Assembly: GCA_022447665.1 (NCBI GenBank)
Contig: JAKVAQ010000023.1
Coordinates: 33,603 to 97,602, forward strand
DNA: 64,000 bases
From: Crocinitomicaceae bacterium
GTDB lineage: Bacteria > Bacteroidota > Bacteroidia > Flavobacteriales_D > Crocinitomicaceae
Direction: 5' to 3'
The position numbers were made by a program, and so were the translations under genes. Below the pieces are notes generated by a model, which searched no databases, was not told where the DNA came from, and saw only the letters and a list, made by a program, of their open reading frames with translations. The stretch's first letter is position 1; each line of letters starts with the position of its first letter. Below are positions 29,433-36,075 of the stretch, piece after piece.

Positions 29433-29825
29433 ATGGAAGAAGTATTAGACCAAGGGATTGACCAAGACGTGTCAATCACCAAAGACAATGCTATGTACCG
29501 TTTTAAAGACACTAACGTTGAAGAATTAAGCGGGAAAGTTGAAAAATACCTATTAGGAAAAGGATATAAATTAGAATCGGGGACACCTGAAAATGCCATT
29601 TACGGTAAAGGAAACAAAACCTTAAGAATTTTATTTGGTGCTTTTGTAAAACGTTTTACCTGGAAAGTAACAGTAGTTGCTGATGGTAACACAACGGTAT
29701 TGAATTTCATTAAAGATGAAAAAGGATACTGGGGAGGAGCTATCGGAGTGAGTCAAGTGAAAAATGAATTCAAAAGAATTACTGATGCACTTACGCAATT
29801 CCATGCGTCATTTAAGAAAGCATAA
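29433..29825 (+). CDS. conserved-looking small cytosolic protein of unknown function
   Basis: 130 residues, no signal peptide or membrane segment. The composition is mixed alpha/beta: an N-terminal acidic stretch, VEELSGKVEKYLLGKGYKLE, then beta-rich VKRFTWKVTVVADGNTTVLNFIKDEKG and a C-terminal helix KNEFKRITDAL. The fold might resemble small steroidogenic-acute-regulatory-like or DUF domains but I cannot assign a family. 16 bases after murI and three bases before the P-loop gene, so probably in one transcript. Confidence 0.7.
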   Translation: MEEVLDQGIDQDVSITKDNAMYRFKDTNVEELSGKVEKYLLGKGYKLESGTPENAIYGKGNKTLRILFGAFVKRFTWKVTVVADGNTTVLNFIKDEKGYWGGAIGVSQVKNEFKRITDALTQFHASFKKA

Positions 29826-29828
29826 CGA

Positions 29829-30323
29829 ATGCTTAAAGTTGCGATTACAGGTCCTAAAAATTCCGGAAAATCCATTATTTCAGAATATGTTTCTGAAAAA
29901 CTAGACGAGGCATTTGCCGATGATTTTTCTGAGCAATTTCTTAAACAACGCGAGAGAGAATTCAACTTTGAAAATCTCGAAGAAATAGGTCGTGGGCAAA
30001 AAATGCTCATGGAATTTTTGAATCCTAAAAAATACCTCATTACTGAGACTGAAATGCTTTACCTCAAAATTTGGTCAGAAATCAAATTTGGGAAATGCAG
30101 TTCATACATAATTCAAGAATGGCACAAGCAAGAGTTTGACCTGTACCTTGTTTGTTGGCCAAAAGCTAAATACCAGGAAGACTATAACGCTGAAGATTTT
30201 GCGAATAAAATCATTGAAGAGTTAGACATACGAGAAGCAAATTATCTGGTGCTCAAGGGTAATAATGCCCAACGCAAATTAGATGCTTTCGAAGCAATTA
30301 AAAAAATTTCTAGACTATCTTAA
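29829..30323 (+). CDS. small P-loop ATPase/kinase, NadR/AAA_28-like
   Basis: 164 residues. Walker A GPKNSGKS (8-15) opens the protein. A Walker-B-like strand YLITETEMLYLKIW and DLYLVCWPKAKYQED with NYLVLKGNNAQRKLDAFEAI match the NadR-type nicotinamide riboside kinase fold found alone in Bacteroidota. The substrate is not determinable; a nucleoside or cofactor kinase is the best guess. Three bases after the preceding gene. Confidence 0.75.
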   Translation: MLKVAITGPKNSGKSIISEYVSEKLDEAFADDFSEQFLKQREREFNFENLEEIGRGQKMLMEFLNPKKYLITETEMLYLKIWSEIKFGKCSSYIIQEWHKQEFDLYLVCWPKAKYQEDYNAEDFANKIIEELDIREANYLVLKGNNAQRKLDAFEAIKKISRLS

Positions 30324-30329
30324 CCCTAC

Positions 30330-30512
30330 TCCTTTGGAGGGGAATTGAGGGGGAGGACTTTTTTTTGTGACTTCGATAGTTCGACCAGTACTTCGACAAA
30401 CTCAGCATAACACTCACCAAACCGCAGCTCAGCCTCCCAAGTGCACCTCTAATTAACAAATCAAATTAAATTGCGCATTGAAGAAATGGGTCCTCGACTC
30501 CGCTCGGACGCC
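30330..30512. repeat. degenerate intergenic repeat-like sequence
   Basis: The 265-base gap holds G/C-rich fragments unlike the surrounding AT-rich DNA. They are a CCTTTGGAGG block with a purine tail (30330-30357), a T-run (30359-30366), ACTTCGACAAACTCAGCATA (30390-30409), and an imperfect palindrome starting GTCCTCGACTCCGCTCGGAC (30489-30508). Such short blocks are often dispersed between genes in Flavobacteriia genomes. Dispersal cannot be shown from this window. Confidence 0.4.
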
Positions 30513-30588
30513 TTAATCTATAACTTGTTAAATATTCTAAAAGAATTTCTCTTCGAACTTTTAATGTCCTAAATTGTACAGACCTACA

Positions 30589-31218
30589 ATGACGATCGCA
30601 TTAAAATACACTCTTTGGGCAGTTATTGCCTTTTGTTCGCTTTTTTTGGCCTACATAACTGCATTGTATTTTTCATTCGATACCAACTTGAATTTTTTAA
30701 ATGTAAAACAAAGTCTTATCTCCAATAATTTTTGGATGACAAGCTTTTACATTCACGTGGGGACTGGAATATTGGTAATGTTAATAGGCCCTTTTCAATT
30801 CTTAAAATGGTTGAGGAATAAATACCTAGAAGTTCATAGAATAATTGGAAGAATCTATGTGTTTACAATATTAGGCTTCGCGGCACCAACAGGGTTAATT
30901 ATGGCTTTCTATGCCGAGGGTGGATTATGGTCTACTATTGGATTTAGTTTAATGAGTATAACATGGTTTTTGACCACTTATTTGGCAGTAGTTGCTGCTA
31001 AGAATAAAAAGATCCGAAGCCACGAGAAATGGATGTATCGAAGTTATGCCATGTCATTTTCCGCCGTCACATTAAGATTATTAGTTCCTGCTATGTCCAT
31101 CCCAAATTTTGGATTTTCTGACCATTTTGTAGTGGTGAGTACAGCCTGGATTAGTTGGCTTATTAACCTAATAATCATAGAATTATATTTGAAAATTAAA
31201 TTTAAATCACTAACTTAA
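30589..31218 (+). CDS. DUF2306-type multi-pass membrane protein
   Basis: 209 residues from ATG at 30589 (an in-frame TTG lies 15 bases upstream). Six hydrophobic segments are visible: about 5-30, 50-70, 82-105, 108-132, 145-165 and 178-203. Conserved-looking loop residues include YIHVGTGILVMLIGPFQFL, the HRIIGRIYV helix start and SHEKWMYRSYAMSF, which match the DUF2306 layout with conserved His residues. Function of the family is unknown. Followed after eight bases by an exported protein gene. Confidence 0.8.
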   Translation: MTIALKYTLWAVIAFCSLFLAYITALYFSFDTNLNFLNVKQSLISNNFWMTSFYIHVGTGILVMLIGPFQFLKWLRNKYLEVHRIIGRIYVFTILGFAAPTGLIMAFYAEGGLWSTIGFSLMSITWFLTTYLAVVAAKNKKIRSHEKWMYRSYAMSFSAVTLRLLVPAMSIPNFGFSDHFVVVSTAWISWLINLIIIELYLKIKFKSLT

Positions 31219-31226
31219 TTGAGATT

Positions 31227-31718
31227 ATGAAAAAGTCACTCATCGTATTGTTTACAAGTGCAACACTAGTTTTTGTTGCTGCTTTTGGTTTAATGTCTCT
31301 TACAAATGGGCATTCAGGTTCTGAATTCGTATCGGAATACGAAACGGTAGATTATTCTTCTGTAACTACAGTTGATGGAGAAGAAAGTGAATTTACATTT
31401 ACGGAAGAAGATGTTTGGGAACATTTTGATGAAAAGATGTCTCCAGAATTAAGTCGTTTTGTTTCATATGATGAAGGCGAAATATTCAGCCGTTGTCCAA
31501 GTGGGATGAGCCAATTCTTTGATTACGAAGAAAGCTTTGCCCAATTTGCAATTGGTGAAGTAGTAGTTTGGGAAGGATGCACGGAACAGCACTATTGTTA
31601 TTACAAAATCGACATGGACAAGAAAGAGACTTTTCTAAAAAAGAACGAAGAAGATGATTATATGGCTATGGCAGACTTCGTTGAAATGGAAGAAGAAAGA
31701 ACAATGGCCAAGTTCTAG
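31227..31718 (+). CDS. exported acidic protein of unknown function
   Basis: 163 residues. An N-terminal hydrophobic segment (about 5-26) looks like a signal peptide or anchor. The rest is strongly acidic (VDGEESEFTFTEEDVWEHFDEKM, EEDDYMAMADFVEMEEE) with four cysteines clustered in the middle (SRCPSG ... EGCTEQHYCYY). I do not recognise a family. It may be co-transcribed with the DUF2306 gene; it converges on the Zn-ribbon gene with a six-base gap. Confidence 0.65.
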   Translation: MKKSLIVLFTSATLVFVAAFGLMSLTNGHSGSEFVSEYETVDYSSVTTVDGEESEFTFTEEDVWEHFDEKMSPELSRFVSYDEGEIFSRCPSGMSQFFDYEESFAQFAIGEVVVWEGCTEQHYCYYKIDMDKKETFLKKNEEDDYMAMADFVEMEEERTMAKF

Positions 31719-31724
31719 ATCGAA

Positions 31725-32096
31725 CTATTTAACGTAGGATTCTTTCACTACCAAGGCATACCATCCATCATCTAATTTGATGTATCCTTGATCGTAACAG
31801 AAATAATATTTACCACCCTTTTTGGTTTCGTATACATTTGTAAAAAAAGCAAAGTTAAAGCCTTCCTCCATTAAAAGTGCACCTTGAATTTTGGCTTTAC
31901 CGTTAGGATTATGGCGTGCCAATATTCTACGGTTTCGTCTTAGAATATTATTCACCTTACGCATGTAATTGGATGAATCCTTATTCTGTTCATTGTGATA
32001 GGAATTTCTACAGTAATCTGAACAAAAGCGTTTGTCACTTCTTCCATGGATCTCTGCACCACAATACTCACAATTTCTAACCTTGGTAGTTGTCAT
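31725..32096 (-). CDS. small zinc-ribbon protein (DUF2116-like)
   Basis: 123 residues. The N-terminus holds a Cys4 zinc ribbon: C9 and C12 (CEYCG), C25 and C29 (CSDYC), a form close to the DUF2116 zinc ribbon. A basic helix (YMRKVNNILRRNRRILARHN) follows, then a beta-rich C-terminal part (KGGKYYFCYDQGYIKLDDGWYALVV). Probably cytosolic and nucleic-acid or protein binding. It is divergent from the DUF58 gene; their start codons are only about 50 bases apart. Confidence 0.78.
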   Translation of the reverse strand: MTTTKVRNCEYCGAEIHGRSDKRFCSDYCRNSYHNEQNKDSSNYMRKVNNILRRNRRILARHNPNGKAKIQGALLMEEGFNFAFFTNVYETKKGGKYYFCYDQGYIKLDDGWYALVVKESYVK

Positions 32097-32132
32097 TCCT
32101 CTTTATTGGCACTAAATATATTCATTTTAACG

Positions 32133-32140
32133 TATATTTG
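32133..32140 (+). promoter_or_regulatory. -7 promoter box of the DUF58 gene, abutting its start codon
   Basis: TATATTTG is an exact TAnnTTTG match that ends three bases before the ATG at 32144. A TTG (32106-32108) lies 24 bases further upstream. Transcription would begin at or very near the start codon. Confidence 0.5.
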
Positions 32141-32143
32141 AGT

Positions 32144-33079
32144 ATGGCCATAAATTACGGCAAAATTAATCCTCAAGAACTAGCACAATTCGGTAATCTA
32201 GAATTTATCGCTAAACAGGTTGTCGAGGGGTTTATAACGGGTATGCATCGCTCTCCTTTTCATGGATTTTCTGTAGAGTTTGCAGAGCACCGATTGTATA
32301 ATTCAGGTGAATCTACGAAGCACATTGATTGGAAACTTTACGGTAAAACCGATAAGCTCTTTGTAAAACGTTATGAAGAAGAAACCAATCTTCGCTGTCG
32401 ATTATTATTGGATATTTCTTCATCTATGTACTTTCCTGAAGTAACGGATAAATCACCTTTGAATAAACTAGGTTTTAGTATTTACGCAATGGCTTCTTTA
32501 ATCGAACTTTTAAAGAAACAAAGAGATGGTGTTGGTTTGACTGCATTTGATCAGGAAATTAGAATTGATACTGCCATAAAGACGTCACAAGCACATCATA
32601 AGTACCTCTATCATGAATTAGAGCAATTAATGAAGCAACAAAAGGAGGCGTTAAATCAAAGCACCCTACTGAAAGATGTGCTTCATGAAGTAGCCGAGAA
32701 TAATCATAAACGATCATTAGTTTTAATTTTCTCCGATTTCTTTAGCAATGAGAGTCTTGAGGAAATGACGGATGCGTTTTTGCATCTTCGACATAATAAA
32801 CACGAGGTTGTATTATTTCATGTTGTAGATAAAAAGCATGAGTTGGATCTAGAATTCCCGAACAAACCAACCACTTTCGTGGATTTGGAAACAGGAGAAA
32901 AAATCAAGCTTCAACCGAATGATGTGCGTAGTTTTTACACTGAAAAGGTGAAAGAACAAAAAGAAGCACTTCAATTAAAGTGTAAGCAATTTGGTATTGA
33001 CTTTATCGAATGTGATATAAATGAGGGATTTAACTTCTTATTACAGCAATACTTAATAAAGCGACAGAAAATAATTTGA
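32144..33079 (+). CDS. DUF58 domain protein (von Willebrand-A-like)
   Basis: 311 residues from ATG at 32144. The in-frame extension to 32090 is rejected because it contains the -7 box and a non-family N-terminus. Family landmarks are FEDH-like GEST KHIDWKLYGKTDKLFVKRYEEET, the MIDAS-like LLLDISSSMYF with DxSxS, and LVLIFSDFFSN. DUF58 proteins commonly accompany MoxR ATPases, but no moxR gene is in the window. Probably a cytosolic protein that recruits envelope or complex-assembly factors. It ends in TGA, one of the few TGA stops here. Confidence 0.9.
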   Translation: MAINYGKINPQELAQFGNLEFIAKQVVEGFITGMHRSPFHGFSVEFAEHRLYNSGESTKHIDWKLYGKTDKLFVKRYEEETNLRCRLLLDISSSMYFPEVTDKSPLNKLGFSIYAMASLIELLKKQRDGVGLTAFDQEIRIDTAIKTSQAHHKYLYHELEQLMKQQKEALNQSTLLKDVLHEVAENNHKRSLVLIFSDFFSNESLEEMTDAFLHLRHNKHEVVLFHVVDKKHELDLEFPNKPTTFVDLETGEKIKLQPNDVRSFYTEKVKEQKEALQLKCKQFGIDFIECDINEGFNFLLQQYLIKRQKII

Positions 33080-33165
33080 TTTTTTTTTCTCCTTCGTTTG
33101 TATGAATTAAATATTTATTTACTTTTGTATTCGCTTCTGAACGATGAAGCAATAAAAAATTTCTT

Positions 33166-33239
33166 GGTCCGGTAGTTCAGTTGGTTAGAATATCTGCCTG
33201 TCACGCAGGGGGTCGCGAGTTCGAGTCTCGTCCGGACCG
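33166..33239 (+). tRNA. tRNA-Asp (anticodon GTC)
   Basis: 74 bases forming a full cloverleaf. The acceptor stem GGTCCGG/CCGGACC (33166-33172 with 33232-33238) carries discriminator G33239. The D-arm contains AGTTCAGTTGGTTAGAA, the anticodon arm is CTGCC-TGTCACGCAGG with GTC, and the T-arm is GCGAG-TTCGAGT-CTCGT. CCA is not encoded. A hairpin terminator follows immediately. Confidence 0.97.
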
Positions 33240-33274
33240 CAAAAAGCTCAGCATTAGCTGGGCTTTTTTGTTTT
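33231..33274 (+). repeat. direct repeat copy 1: tRNA-Asp 3' end plus terminator (intact context)
   Basis: 44 bases covering the last nine bases of tRNA-Asp and its terminator. Repeated identically at 35938-35981 and with one substitution (42 bases) at 33610-33651. This copy is the one attached to a functional tRNA. Confidence 0.95.
33243..33269 (+). terminator. terminator of tRNA-Asp
   Basis: The stem AAAGCTCAGC with GCTGGGCTTT (one G-T pair) and loop ATTA is followed by TTTTTT. It starts four bases after the tRNA. Confidence 0.9.
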
Positions 33275-33287
33275 ATTGATGTTCTAG

Positions 33288-33536
33288 GTTTATGTACTAT
33301 ATAGCAGAAGTTCCGACAAGTATTATAAGGGCTTTTCTCAAGATCCACACACGGGGTTAAATCAACATAATGCTGGAAAAAGTAAGTACACTAAAAAGTT
33401 CTTACCATGGGAATTAGTATTCATAGAAGAATTTCCTAGTAAGTCTTCAGCACTCAAGAGAGAAAAAGTCATTAAAAAATATTCCCATTCACAAATAAAG
33501 TACTTGATTGATAGCAGCAGAAATCATCTGAAATAG
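33288..33536 (+). pseudogene. GIY-YIG nuclease reading frame without a normal start codon
   Basis: 82 sense codons lie between two TAG codons (33285-33287 and 33534-33536). The translation is clearly of the small GIY-YIG family: YVLYSRSSDKYYKGFS (core 'GIY-YIG' strands as YVLY...YYKG), LNQHNAGKSKYTKKFLPWELVFIEEF and SKSSALKREKVIKKYS. No ATG, GTG or TTG is in frame before the core; the first codon is GTT, and an ATG at 33292 is out of frame. The catalytic Arg normally in 'T.DL.RR...H' is replaced by Gly (HTGLNQH), so activity is doubtful. The stop codon lies inside a sequence shared with tRNA-Asp. It may be a decayed homing-type or tRNA-associated nuclease. Confidence 0.8.
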
Positions 33537-33551
33537 AATATCTGCCTGTCA

Positions 33552-33569
33552 TCCCCAAAGTATTGGGGA
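33552..33569. repeat. perfect small palindrome within the tRNA relic
   Basis: TCCCCAA-AGTA-TTGGGGA, a 7-bp perfect stem with a 4-base loop, replaces the 3' half of the anticodon arm. Confidence 0.8.
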
Positions 33570-33589
33570 CGAGTTCGAATCTTAGCTTG

Positions 33590-33607
33590 TCCCGAAACCT
33601 TTTGGGA
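33590..33607. repeat. second palindrome within the tRNA relic
   Basis: TCCCGAAA-CC-TTTTGGGA is an inverted repeat with one G-T pair, placed between the T-loop copy and the acceptor-end copy. Confidence 0.7.
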
Positions 33608-33609
33608 TA

Positions 33610-33651
33610 CGGACCGCAAAAAGCTCAGCATTAGCTGAGCTTTTTTGTTTT
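33610..33651 (+). repeat. direct repeat copy 2: tRNA-Asp 3' end plus terminator
   Basis: 42 bases matching 33233-33274 with a single G-to-A change at 33638. The change makes the terminator stem perfect (GCTCAGC/GCTGAGC; hairpin 33619-33644, T-run to 33646). It closes the GIY-YIG/tRNA-relic segment and faces the convergent Lnt-like gene. Confidence 0.93.
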
Positions 33652-33697
33652 TAAAGTATCCACAACTTTGGAGTTTCTTTTTTTCTTACGGACGGAA

Positions 33698-35137
33698 TTA
33701 TAAGTTTTCTGCAGGTTTCCTTGTTTTATATTCTAAATAACACAAGATGATCAATAGGCCAATGCACAGCCAAATAAACAAGTCTCCGATAATTGAGTAT
33801 AGTGTGGTAACCGATTGAGATGGGAGATCGGTAACGAGTATTTTATCGTTGTTATCAAAGCTGCTCATTTGAGCTTTCATAACACCATAGGGTGTAATAG
33901 CTGCGGATAAACCGAACCTAGTAGACCTTACCACAGAGTATCCTTGCTCGATTGCTCTAAAAGCGGCCATTTGTGTATGAATTGGATCAATACCTCTCCA
34001 ATCAGAAGATGGTAAGGCAACCACATCGGATCCGGCCTTTTTGTTCTCACCAGCCACATGCGGAAAATCATAATCGTAACAAATTGCTCCACCAATATTA
34101 ACACCCTTTTGAGCTACAACCTTTTGTTCTGATGTTCCTTTTATTGCAGGTTCTCCTGGAACAGGTTCATGTTTAAGGTAGCTATGATCAATATGCCCTG
34201 TATTTGTTACGAATAGATATTTGTTTTCGTACTTAAACTCCTCCTCTTGGGTAGGTACCACATAAGCTACAACAATGGTCGAGTTAACTTCTAAAGCCAA
34301 ATCTTGAACTGACTTAATCAAACTGTCTTCATCTTCTTTTAAGATGTAAAATGCCGCTTCGTTCCAAACGATTAGTTCAGCACCTTGTGAGGCAGCAATT
34401 CTAGTTCGATTAAATACTCCGGCTATATCAGAGAGATTTTTTTCTGCCTCAGGGAGTGGTAATCCGCCAATGTCTGAATCTGTGCCTATGGCAGCAATGG
34501 TAATAGTCTCTGTTCCTACCGCTCTAGAATTGTCTAATCTGAAACTTCCCCAAAGCAGAAGCACAGTAAGAACCAACGCTGGTGCCACTATCCTATTGAT
34601 TTTTTTCGTCAGAATCACCTCAGTTATCCCAGCGTTCATGAAGTAAATTATGAAGCTTAGCCCAGCAATACCAAATAAGGAAACAGATTGGGCAATTATA
34701 GGAGAGTCAAGTTGGGTATATGCCGCAGCTCCCCAACTTGCAAAAGGGGTATATGTGTACTGTATCCATTCAAGAATTACCATCATCAGTGGAAATAATA
34801 CCATACGATACTTTTTAGTTCTTGCCCAAATTATGTAGCCAGAAAACTGCATTATGGAAATTGGCAACGAATATAGGACTAGAAGAACCGCAGGTATTGG
34901 GTCTGAAATGATCTTGTAAATTGCCAGCGACCATCCTAAGAAAAACGCCAGGAAAAATAACAAACGTGATTTAAATCCATTGGTCTTCGACAAGTATAAT
35001 AAGAAGGGTACTGAAGCAAACCACCCTAAATAGTCTACTCCATATGTTACATGCGATAAGCCGATTAAAGCAGCACCAAGGATCAAGTACAGGGATACAG
35101 GAAATTTCTTTTGAGTAATTGATTCTAATGTTGTCAT
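33698..35137 (-). CDS. Lnt-like apolipoprotein N-acyltransferase/nitrilase-fold membrane protein
   Basis: 479 residues. The N-terminal half has about six membrane segments (12-30, 36-50, 57-76, 80-102, 112-128, 150-170) plus one at 185-198. The C-terminal nitrilase domain carries the triad E260 (VWNEAA), K322 (YLKHEPVPGE) and C353 (GGAICYDYDFP), and a final transmembrane helix near 455-470. This is the architecture of Lnt, which adds the third acyl chain to lipoproteins; 'SYLKHEPVPGE' is close to the Lnt motif. Whether it is the main Lnt or an accessory homologue is open. It lies with a Crp-type regulator gene in the segment between tRNA 3'-end repeats 2 and 3. Confidence 0.85.
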   Translation of the reverse strand: MTTLESITQKKFPVSLYLILGAALIGLSHVTYGVDYLGWFASVPFLLYLSKTNGFKSRLLFFLAFFLGWSLAIYKIISDPIPAVLLVLYSLPISIMQFSGYIIWARTKKYRMVLFPLMMVILEWIQYTYTPFASWGAAAYTQLDSPIIAQSVSLFGIAGLSFIIYFMNAGITEVILTKKINRIVAPALVLTVLLLWGSFRLDNSRAVGTETITIAAIGTDSDIGGLPLPEAEKNLSDIAGVFNRTRIAASQGAELIVWNEAAFYILKEDEDSLIKSVQDLALEVNSTIVVAYVVPTQEEEFKYENKYLFVTNTGHIDHSYLKHEPVPGEPAIKGTSEQKVVAQKGVNIGGAICYDYDFPHVAGENKKAGSDVVALPSSDWRGIDPIHTQMAAFRAIEQGYSVVRSTRFGLSAAITPYGVMKAQMSSFDNNDKILVTDLPSQSVTTLYSIIGDLFIWLCIGLLIILCYLEYKTRKPAENL

Positions 35138-35212
35138 GTTCTTTAATTTTTAAGTTCACGACAAAATTTGCCAATGTAAAAAAGCCTCACATTAACATTT
35201 GTTAAAAAGAGC

Positions 35213-35788
35213 TTACATGGTTGTTTTCCTCAATCTACTTAGAGACACGTTTGTGATACCAAGGTAGGAAGCTATAATAGGATGTGGTATCAGATTTTCG
35301 AACATAGGAAATAATTCTCTAAACTTGAATAGTCTTTCTTTTGCCGTGATAGATGCCAAATCAATTTCGCGCGAAACTTTCATAGCCAGTTCATGTTTTA
35401 GAACCTCGTTTCCCCACTCTCTGAATTCCAGATTCTGCACCATTAACTCCTCAAAATCCGAAGCTGAGAACTTCACCATCCTTGTATCTGTTATTGCTTG
35501 AAAGTTCAATGTTGAAAGACCTTCTCGAGTTCGGGTAATGTATGGCGATAAGACGGATTGATCCCCGAAAAGGGAAATAGTTACCTCATCACCGGATGGA
35601 TTAATCAAATAGCTTCTACATATTCCATCAAGTATTATGTATTCGTAGAACTCTCGTCCATCCTTTCGGATAAAATCAGTGCCTTTCGATACCGATAATT
35701 CCTCCAAACCTTTTAAAAACTCCTCATACGAGGCAGGGGAAATTGCCGAATATCTTTCAATAACTGACTTTATTTCTACTTCATTCAT
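35213..35788 (-). CDS. Crp/Fnr-family transcription regulator
   Basis: 191 residues. Cyclic-nucleotide-binding-like beta-roll (about 20-120; EYIILDGICRSYLI, GDEVTISLFGDQSV), then a dimerisation helix (FREWGNEVLKHELAMKVSREIDL). The short C-terminal helix-turn-helix is IIASYLGITNVSLSRLRK. No cysteines for an Fe-S cluster of the Fnr type and no clear cAMP-contact Arg/Ser pair, so the ligand is unknown. It is 75 bases upstream of the Lnt-like gene and on the same strand, a likely local regulator. Confidence 0.9.
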   Translation of the reverse strand: MNEVEIKSVIERYSAISPASYEEFLKGLEELSVSKGTDFIRKDGREFYEYIILDGICRSYLINPSGDEVTISLFGDQSVLSPYITRTREGLSTLNFQAITDTRMVKFSASDFEELMVQNLEFREWGNEVLKHELAMKVSREIDLASITAKERLFKFRELFPMFENLIPHPIIASYLGITNVSLSRLRKTTM

Positions 35789-35937
35789 TAAGAATAAAAT
35801 TAATAAATGTCACTCAGAACAATGCCGTTAGCAGAAGGGTTTCGTTGCGGATATAGTTTCAAGGGCAGTTCAAGCTATTCAATAAAACATCTGAAAGTGC
35901 TTCAAACCTTCGGATTATTTTGGAGGTTCAAAAATCT

Positions 35938-35981
35938 TCCGGACCGCAAAAAGCTCAGCATTAGCTGGGCTTTTTTGTTTT
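35938..35981 (+). repeat. direct repeat copy 3: tRNA-Asp 3' end plus terminator
   Basis: 44 bases identical to 33231-33274, about 2.7 kb away. It is preceded by GTTCAAAAATCT, a decayed T-arm, but no other tRNA part. Upstream (35789-35925) I see no gene. A 9-base match to the GIY-YIG frame (TAGCAGAAG at 35829-35837) hints at a decayed second copy, weakly. Confidence 0.93.
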
Positions 35982-36075
35982 TATAAAATACGCCCATATG
36001 GCTGTGGGAATAGAAAAGTCTGGGAAGAATTAAAGTCTCGGACTTTTTGTCTTTCAGTATGCTTATTCCGCTCAA

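Larger units (their letters stand above)
33534..33617 (+). pseudogene. tRNA-Asp relic interrupted by palindromes
   Basis: Pieces of tRNA-Asp occur in the correct order. TAGAATATCTGCCTGTCA (33534-33551) is identical to 33186-33203 (D-arm to anticodon). CGAGTTCGA (33570-33578) matches the T-arm, and CGGACCGC (33610-33617) matches the acceptor end. The first 20 tRNA bases are missing. Two hairpin-forming segments (33552-33569 and 33590-33607) sit where the anticodon 3' half and T-stem should be. It cannot fold as a normal tRNA. Confidence 0.85.

Noticed and set aside
32090..32143. Extended N-terminus for the DUF58 protein
   Set aside because: The extension contains the exact -7 promoter box and no family residues; the ATG at 32144 is the better start.
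33115..33348. A 77-codon minus-strand reading frame across the tRNA-Asp gene
   Set aside because: It is antisense to a complete tRNA and its terminator and has no protein-like features; tRNA sequences commonly give such frames.
33275..35937. Complete integrative element or prophage at tRNA-Asp
   Set aside because: Although tRNA 3'-end repeats are present, there is no integrase, relaxase or phage gene within the segment, so a full element cannot be claimed.
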